A stretch of 64,000 nt of DNA. Origin: Gyrodactylus bullatarudis. Its lineage: Eukaryota; Platyhelminthes; Monogenea; Gyrodactylidea; Gyrodactylidae. Below are positions 59,387 to 64,000 of this stretch, in pieces; within the stretch, counting starts at the first letter, position 1, and every line of letters starts with the position of its first letter. The stretch spans positions 131,848 to 195,847 of the forward strand of contig SSNU01000313.1 of the NCBI GenBank assembly GCA_012064415.1, read 5' to 3'. Both the position numbers and the translations under genes were made by a program. A model generated the notes under the pieces. That model was not told where the DNA came from. It saw nothing but the letters and a program-made list of their open reading frames with translations, and did not search any database.

Positions 59387-60311
59387 AGGTATATTTTGAT
59401 TATTGAAATTATTATTATTTTGTAATTGGAACAATATGTTGAAGATATTATAATAGATGAATATGTACATTTGATAAAGAGTGTTGACATAATACAAGTT
59501 TTTTTTTGAAATTGAAACATTTATATTTATTCATAGAAATGATTTGTACAAATAAGGGAACAGGGAAAGAGTTGTCAATGTTTCAATAGAAAATACGTTT
59601 ATTACAAATTTGATATATATATGTGTACAAAATAATAAATAATATTAATAATAAGGTTTCATCCTTATAATGATAAACCATTAAAAGATTTACTATTTAT
59701 TTGTATTATCCATTAGTATTTTGTTGCATTTCTTGTTTTTTAATATAGATTTTATTCTAACAAAAAAAATGAGTAAAGAAGAAAAATTGAGTAATCCAGT
59801 TCGGTTCACAAGTAGGAGATTATTGATTTCAGATCGTAAAGGTTATCCTAATCCGATAAATCAAACTTATTATAGTTTTTAATAATCGTATCGTTTCTTA
59901 ATTTTAGTTTAGGATAAACACACACAAGATTTTTTGACATACATCTAGATATGTGATCAGATTCAAATACATGCATTTAAATTTTCATTACTGGTGAGGG
60001 AAAACATTGATCAAAAGTATGGCATAAACAACGTGACATCCCGTATTCCAAATCATTTTTGCTATGTGGTTTAGAGTGGAAAAGATACATAAACTACTTG
60101 TCACCTTGTAGGATTCTTTATTGAATTATGTAAGATTAATATTCTTGAGTGCATTATATAGCTTATTAGTAATAATAAGTTATTACTTTATAATAAATGT
60201 TGCGATAAATATCTTGTTCATATATTCTCCCTTTTCTTTACACGGCATAGGTGCACAGCTTTTTTCACAAGTATGGTTTTGGACATTATTATTTCACTGT
60301 CAAGGTTATTT
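59387..60311. other. Mixed retroelement remnants
   Basis: A second-type start (TTTTTTTTTGAAATTGAAACA at about 59500) and a first-type plus-strand 3' end (TTTTATTCTAACAAAAAAAA at about 59751-59770) are visible. No coding frame is supported. Confidence 0.4.
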
Positions 60312-60540
60312 CATTTTATTTTGTTAGACGAAATCTTATATTCAAATATTAAAAAAAAATAATGTATACAAAATAAATGTAAGTAAATCTGATCAATAGC
60401 ATGAAATAGTCTTGTGGTTTTTTTCAAATTTTATAAAATGAATGAATGTCAATGAAATTAGAGGAATGGTTCAACAGAAACTATAGTTTCTGAAAGCATA
60501 TAATGTGGCGGTTAAGAATAGAGCAGAGATTTAGAATAAT
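60312..60540 (-). mobile_element. LINE 3' UTR fragment
   Basis: It begins TTATTTTGTTAGACGAAATC and shares AAATAAATGTAAGTAAATCTG and ATAGCATGAAAT with the copy at 63003-63440. Homology ends near 60540, where a plus-oriented piece begins. Confidence 0.65.
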
Positions 60541-60772
60541 CCTGCAACCCTCCTTGAATCGCTTCTACTTCCTGGAGAAATTGTCTCCTTTACTTTTGAT
60601 CTGGGTTTCAGTATTGATTCAAAATTCAAAATTAACCCTTATTCCAATTTTAAAAAGATCTTTTACTTTTTAAAAACTATTCAAAAATTCTCCAAATCTA
60701 TAGTACTTAAACTAAAAGCCTATAAATGCTTAGTTTTAAGTCATTTTGATTATCTATTTCCTCTGTTATACG
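60541..60772 (+). mobile_element. Plus-oriented LINE reverse transcriptase fragment cut by assembly gap
   Basis: Open plus frame: ESLLLPGEIVSFTFDLGFSI, then SIVLKLKAYKCLVLSHFDY, matching the 43692-44273 protein. It runs into the N gap, so its 3' part may lie in the missing bases. Confidence 0.75.
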
Positions 60773-61158
60773 NNNNNNNNNNNNNNNNNNNNNNNNNNNN
60801 NNNNNNNNNNNNNNNNNNNNNNNNNNNNNNNNNNNNNNNNNNNNNNNNNNNNNNNNNNNNNNNNNNNNNNNNNNNNNNNNNNNNNNNNNNNNNNNNNNNN
60901 NNNNNNNNNNNNNNNNNNNNNNNNNNNNNNNNNNNNNNNNNNNNNNNNNNNNNNNNNNNNNNNNNNNNNNNNNNNNNNNNNNNNNNNNNNNNNNNNNNNN
61001 NNNNNNNNNNNNNNNNNNNNNNNNNNNNNNNNNNNNNNNNNNNNNNNNNNNNNNNNNNNNNNNNNNNNNNNNNNNNNNNNNNNNNNNNNNNNNNNNNNNN
61101 NNNNNNNNNNNNNNNNNNNNNNNNNNNNNNNNNNNNNNNNNNNNNNNNNNNNNNNNNN
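60773..61158. other. Assembly gap (386 N)
   Basis: A run of Ns flanked by a plus-oriented LINE fragment on the left and the 3' end of a minus-oriented LINE on the right. The gap length may be an estimate. Confidence 1.
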
Positions 61159-61362
61159 TTTTGTTAGAAAATGATTCTTTATTGAAAAAGGAATAATAAT
61201 AGAAAAAATCGAAATGAAAGGTAATTTGTACAATATATAATAAAATTCTGATATCTGGTGGTTTGTAATATATTCAAAATTGAAAAAGTAATCTTGTCAA
61301 TGAAAATCTTTTAAATTGGCGTATGATAAATCTGAAAAATTTTAAGAGATGAGATATAAAAA
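61159..61362 (-). mobile_element. LINE 3' end next to the gap
   Basis: It begins TTTTGTTAGAAAATGATTCT and is nearly the same as 56585-56780 over about 190 bases, including CTGATATCTGGTG and AAAATTTTAA. The coding part is absent. Confidence 0.75.
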
Positions 61363-61699
61363 AACTTGTCTAACAAAAAAAATTGTCGTCTTTCAGACAA
61401 TTAGACGCTAAATTCAATCTTTCAGATTGTAACAACGCCCATGATCTTAAATCTATTATATATTAGATCAAAAATAGATTATTCAAAATCTCTCTAATAC
61501 TCTTCCTTACATTTATAAATGTTAAATGTTCGACTTAATGCTCAGATTCATTTAGATAATTGACTCTATTGAACAAATTCAGCTGGACTTAATCTTTTTT
61601 GTATTCTTATGTCTATTGTAACCTTATATGTATATCTATTTTTAACCATATTTACCTATATTGTACATATCAATAAAATATTTCTAACAAACAAAAAAA
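61363..61699 (+). mobile_element. Plus-oriented LINE 3' ends
   Basis: A short end (CTTGTCTAACAAAAAAAA) is followed by a fragment with TTAGACGCTAAATTC and CATGATCTTAAATCTATT (coding-end remnant with a stop). Its 3' UTR ends AATAAAATATTTCTAACAAA. Confidence 0.65.
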
Positions 61700-62441
61700 A
61701 GGTTAGATCTTATGTGAGACATGACTAATTTAAGATCAGTCAGGTTTTCAAAATCAGATAATATGTAATTAATGAAAAATTAGATTTATATTTTACATTA
61801 ATCTTATCTTTTTGATCGAATATTCTTTTGAAAATATCATGGAATTTCAGTATATGACTTTTTGGCTTAAGTAGAGGAAATAGTGAAGTTTGACTATTTA
61901 TGAGCCAAAACTGGCGATTTTCCGAAAGGACGAGGTCGATCTGTTATTTTAACTTTCAAAAAAACTTATTTTTGATAATTTATTTATAATAATGATTTCT
62001 TATTGAATTAATAAATGTACAATTTCAAAGAAAAAAAATTTCTCGAAAATGCATATCTGCGAATCGAGAGCGGATGAAACCCTGAGACAGAGATAACCGC
62101 ATTGTAAGTGTCTAAATTCTTGTTCAGAACAAATCCCAAGTTTGAAGAAATTAATACAAAAATGTAAAAACTCTTGATATTGATGAATGAAAAAGAGAAA
62201 AGATACTGAAATTTCTATTTTACTTTGTGTAATTTTAAGAGATGTCTTTTTCTCTGTGCTCTGATAATGTCAATAAAAATTAACACATTACTCCAAACTG
62301 AACAAACATATTCTCATGAAAAATACTCTTTCCACTACATTTATTTCGATGAAAATGTTTGTCCTGAAAAGAGAATATTTCTCATCAATGATTTAGAATT
62401 GAGAGATATGTCTGATCTCGTTTATCAAATTTTTTTTAATG
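61700..62441. other. LINE remnants and repeat copy (61800-61945)
   Basis: 61706-61770 matches 63260-63325 (GACATGACTAATTTAAGAT, AGTCAGGTTTTCA). 61800-61945 is the second copy of the repeat at 54270-54430. The rest is AT-rich without a supported gene. Confidence 0.55.
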
Positions 62442-62735
62442 TTTTTTTTGTTAGAATAAAATCTATATTGAAAAATAGGAAATGCAACAAAATACTAATA
62501 GAGAATATAAATAAATAGAAAATCTTTTAAAGGTTTATCATTATAAGGATGAAACATAGTCTTGTAAGAGTTTTTGATTGCGATCGAATTGGCTTTTGGA
62601 GTAGAACATCTTCGATGGTTTAGTTTTAGATGTAAATCTGAAAAGTTTAATCGAATTGCACTTGGTAGTTTCTACTTAATGAAGATCAGGATATAGGAGA
62701 GAGTAAGTGTAGTCGATTTTGACGTGGTAAATATT
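62442..62735 (-). mobile_element. LINE 3' fragment
   Basis: It begins TTTTTTTTGTTAGAATAAAA, related to the 53871 copy, and runs into a coding-end remnant near 62680-62720 (TTAATGAAGATCAGGATATA, inverse of the YPDLH-stop region). Confidence 0.7.
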
Positions 62736-62777
62736 ATTATTGCTGAATAATTCTGAAATTGGGAAATTTTTTTAATT

Positions 62778-62850
62778 CGGTGTGGCGTAGTGGTATCTCT
62801 CTCACCTCTCATTAGATCTCTCTTATTCTCGGTCCTAGGTTCAGGGCGCA
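62778..62850 (+). repeat. tRNA-like SINE fragment, copy 3
   Basis: GGTGTGGCGTAGTGGTATCT has a good A box. About 45 bases on, CCTAGGTTCAGGGC partly resembles a B box (GGTTCRANNCC). This is the best-preserved of the three copies. Acceptor-stem pairing is not evident, so it is a SINE head or tRNA pseudogene. Confidence 0.5.
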
Positions 62851-63002
62851 TGTGTATGAATAATCTTTAAATTGGCGTTTTAATAAATCTGAAAAATTTT
62901 AACGAAATCAATTTATGCTCATATCTTGCACTCAGATATAACTAAATCTCTTATATTCTTTTTGTACAAATTTTCATTTATTTTCGAATAAGGAATTTGT
63001 CT

Positions 63003-63440
63003 TTGTTAGACAAAATCTTAATTTGAATTATGAAAAAAATTAAATAATGTACAAAAAATAAATGTAAATAAATCTGATAAATAGCATGAAGTAATTTTGA
63101 TCTTGTGGATTTATAATGTTTTAAATAGAATGGCAATGAAAATAGAGAAATTGTTGATGATAAACTCTAATGTCTAAAGGTAAATCGTTAATCATCTGGC
63201 GGTTATTACTTAATGTAGATAAGAATAGAGAAGAGACTTAAAATATCCAGGTTAGATCTGATGTGCGACATGACTAATTTAAGATTAGTCAGGTTTTCAC
63301 AATCAGATAATTTGTATTTTGAGAATATTTTCTTAAATTGAATAAGTATCAAACCAGATAGATATTTGAGCCAGTAAAAGCTACGAGTTTGACCTCGTCG
63401 TTGAACAGTTGGCATTGAAGGTTCATGTTGGGCAAACTAT
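63003..63440 (-). mobile_element. LINE 3' fragment with reverse transcriptase C-terminus remnant
   Basis: It begins CTTTGTTAGACAAAATCTTA. On the minus strand the coding end reads KYKLSDCENLTNLKLVMSHIRSNLD before a frameshift, matching SDCDNL...MSHIRSKLDY in other copies. Homology fades near 63340; beyond it, 63441-64000 shows nothing recognised. Confidence 0.7.
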
Positions 63441-64000
63441 TTCATTTCTGGAAGCTGACGATACAAAAGAAGTGTAAATTATTTTTAATTCGGTCAGTTT
63501 TTTCTATAAACTTTTTGATGATGATAACAAAAAAAAAAAATGTTCTAAATATATTTCCAGTCTCAAGCCATGGGGAAATCGTCCAATAAACTTTTTGATC
63601 CATTTCCAAAACATAAATACAAAAGAATATCTTGAAACAGTTTTGAACCATATTCTTCAAGTGAGCTTACTTGAAATATCTTGAAATACCAGTTCAAGTG
63701 ACATCAGGTCAGGTTGTTTATTTAAACATACACATTACCCCCATTTTATGATTGTTCAGACCCCTCTTTTTCACGATCGAGACTTTCATGTTCCAATGTG
63801 CATATGTGACCTTTTTAGTTGGACCTGTTTTAAACATTACTATTCCATTGTCCGTACTTTATTTGCAACATGGGCAAAAATTGAATGCTGGATTTATCAG
63901 TACAACCTCTGAATAATTTTGAAAATTACCTTAATTTGAATCAAGTTAATTTCATCACAAAAGAGATCATTATTCTTTTCAAACCTATAATTATAATTTT

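Noticed and set aside
1..64000. CRISPR arrays, bacterial operons or prophage
   Set aside because: Spliced eukaryotic genes and retroelements throughout; no regularly spaced direct repeats or bacterial gene organisation seen.

Overview
This window is AT-rich nuclear DNA from an animal. Genes are split by GT-AG introns with gtaagt/gtgagt-type donors, AATAAA poly(A) signals are present, the standard stop codons are used, and the gene set (a HUNK-type kinase, a MARK/PAR-1 kinase, a tandem C2 synaptotagmin-like protein, MAGOH, ALG9, ALG14) is metazoan. The phylum cannot be settled from sequence alone. A run of 386 Ns (60773-61158) marks an assembly gap.

Left third (1-19 kb): the 3' half of a MARK/PAR-1-like kinase gene runs on the + strand and ends with a KA1 domain at 14316. 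Its last intron (9.5 kb) carries a decayed Mutator-like (MULE) transposon with long terminal inverted repeats, a small inverted-repeat element touching it, and two copies of an uncharacterised repeat with a basic-tail coding region. A very compact block of three uninterrupted genes follows: ALG14 (+), MAGOH (-) and ALG9 (+). ALG14 and ALG9 both act in lipid-linked oligosaccharide assembly at the ER. MAGOH is an exon-junction-complex core protein and shares a 42-bp start-to-start spacer with ALG9.

Middle (19-40 kb): a six-exon gene for a tandem C2 protein (+, 19340-30283, 476 aa) is followed in convergent orientation by a ten-exon HUNK-like protein kinase (-, 39742-31227, 1061 codons from the first recognised exon). 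I assembled both from matching splice phases. A near-perfect inverted repeat with two 264-bp arms lies directly upstream of exon 2 of the C2 gene, and worn relatives of it lie in neighbouring introns and intergenic DNA.

Right third (40-64 kb): no host gene is recognised. From about 43 kb the DNA is dominated by 5'-truncated copies, in both orientations, of non-LTR retrotransposons whose 3' ends read TTCTAACAAAAAA (one family) or TTTCAAAAAAA (a second). One copy keeps the reverse transcriptase YADD box. One copy is inserted inside another, a piggyBac-type non-autonomous element with TTAA duplications sits in a third, and three copies of a short sequence with a tRNA-like A box suggest a SINE. 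I saw no CRISPR, no complete tRNA or rRNA gene, and no convincing new multigene system. The most unusual features are the gene-tight ALG14/MAGOH/ALG9 block, the long hairpin at a splice acceptor, the activation-loop insert in the HUNK-like kinase, and the nested retrotransposon cluster.
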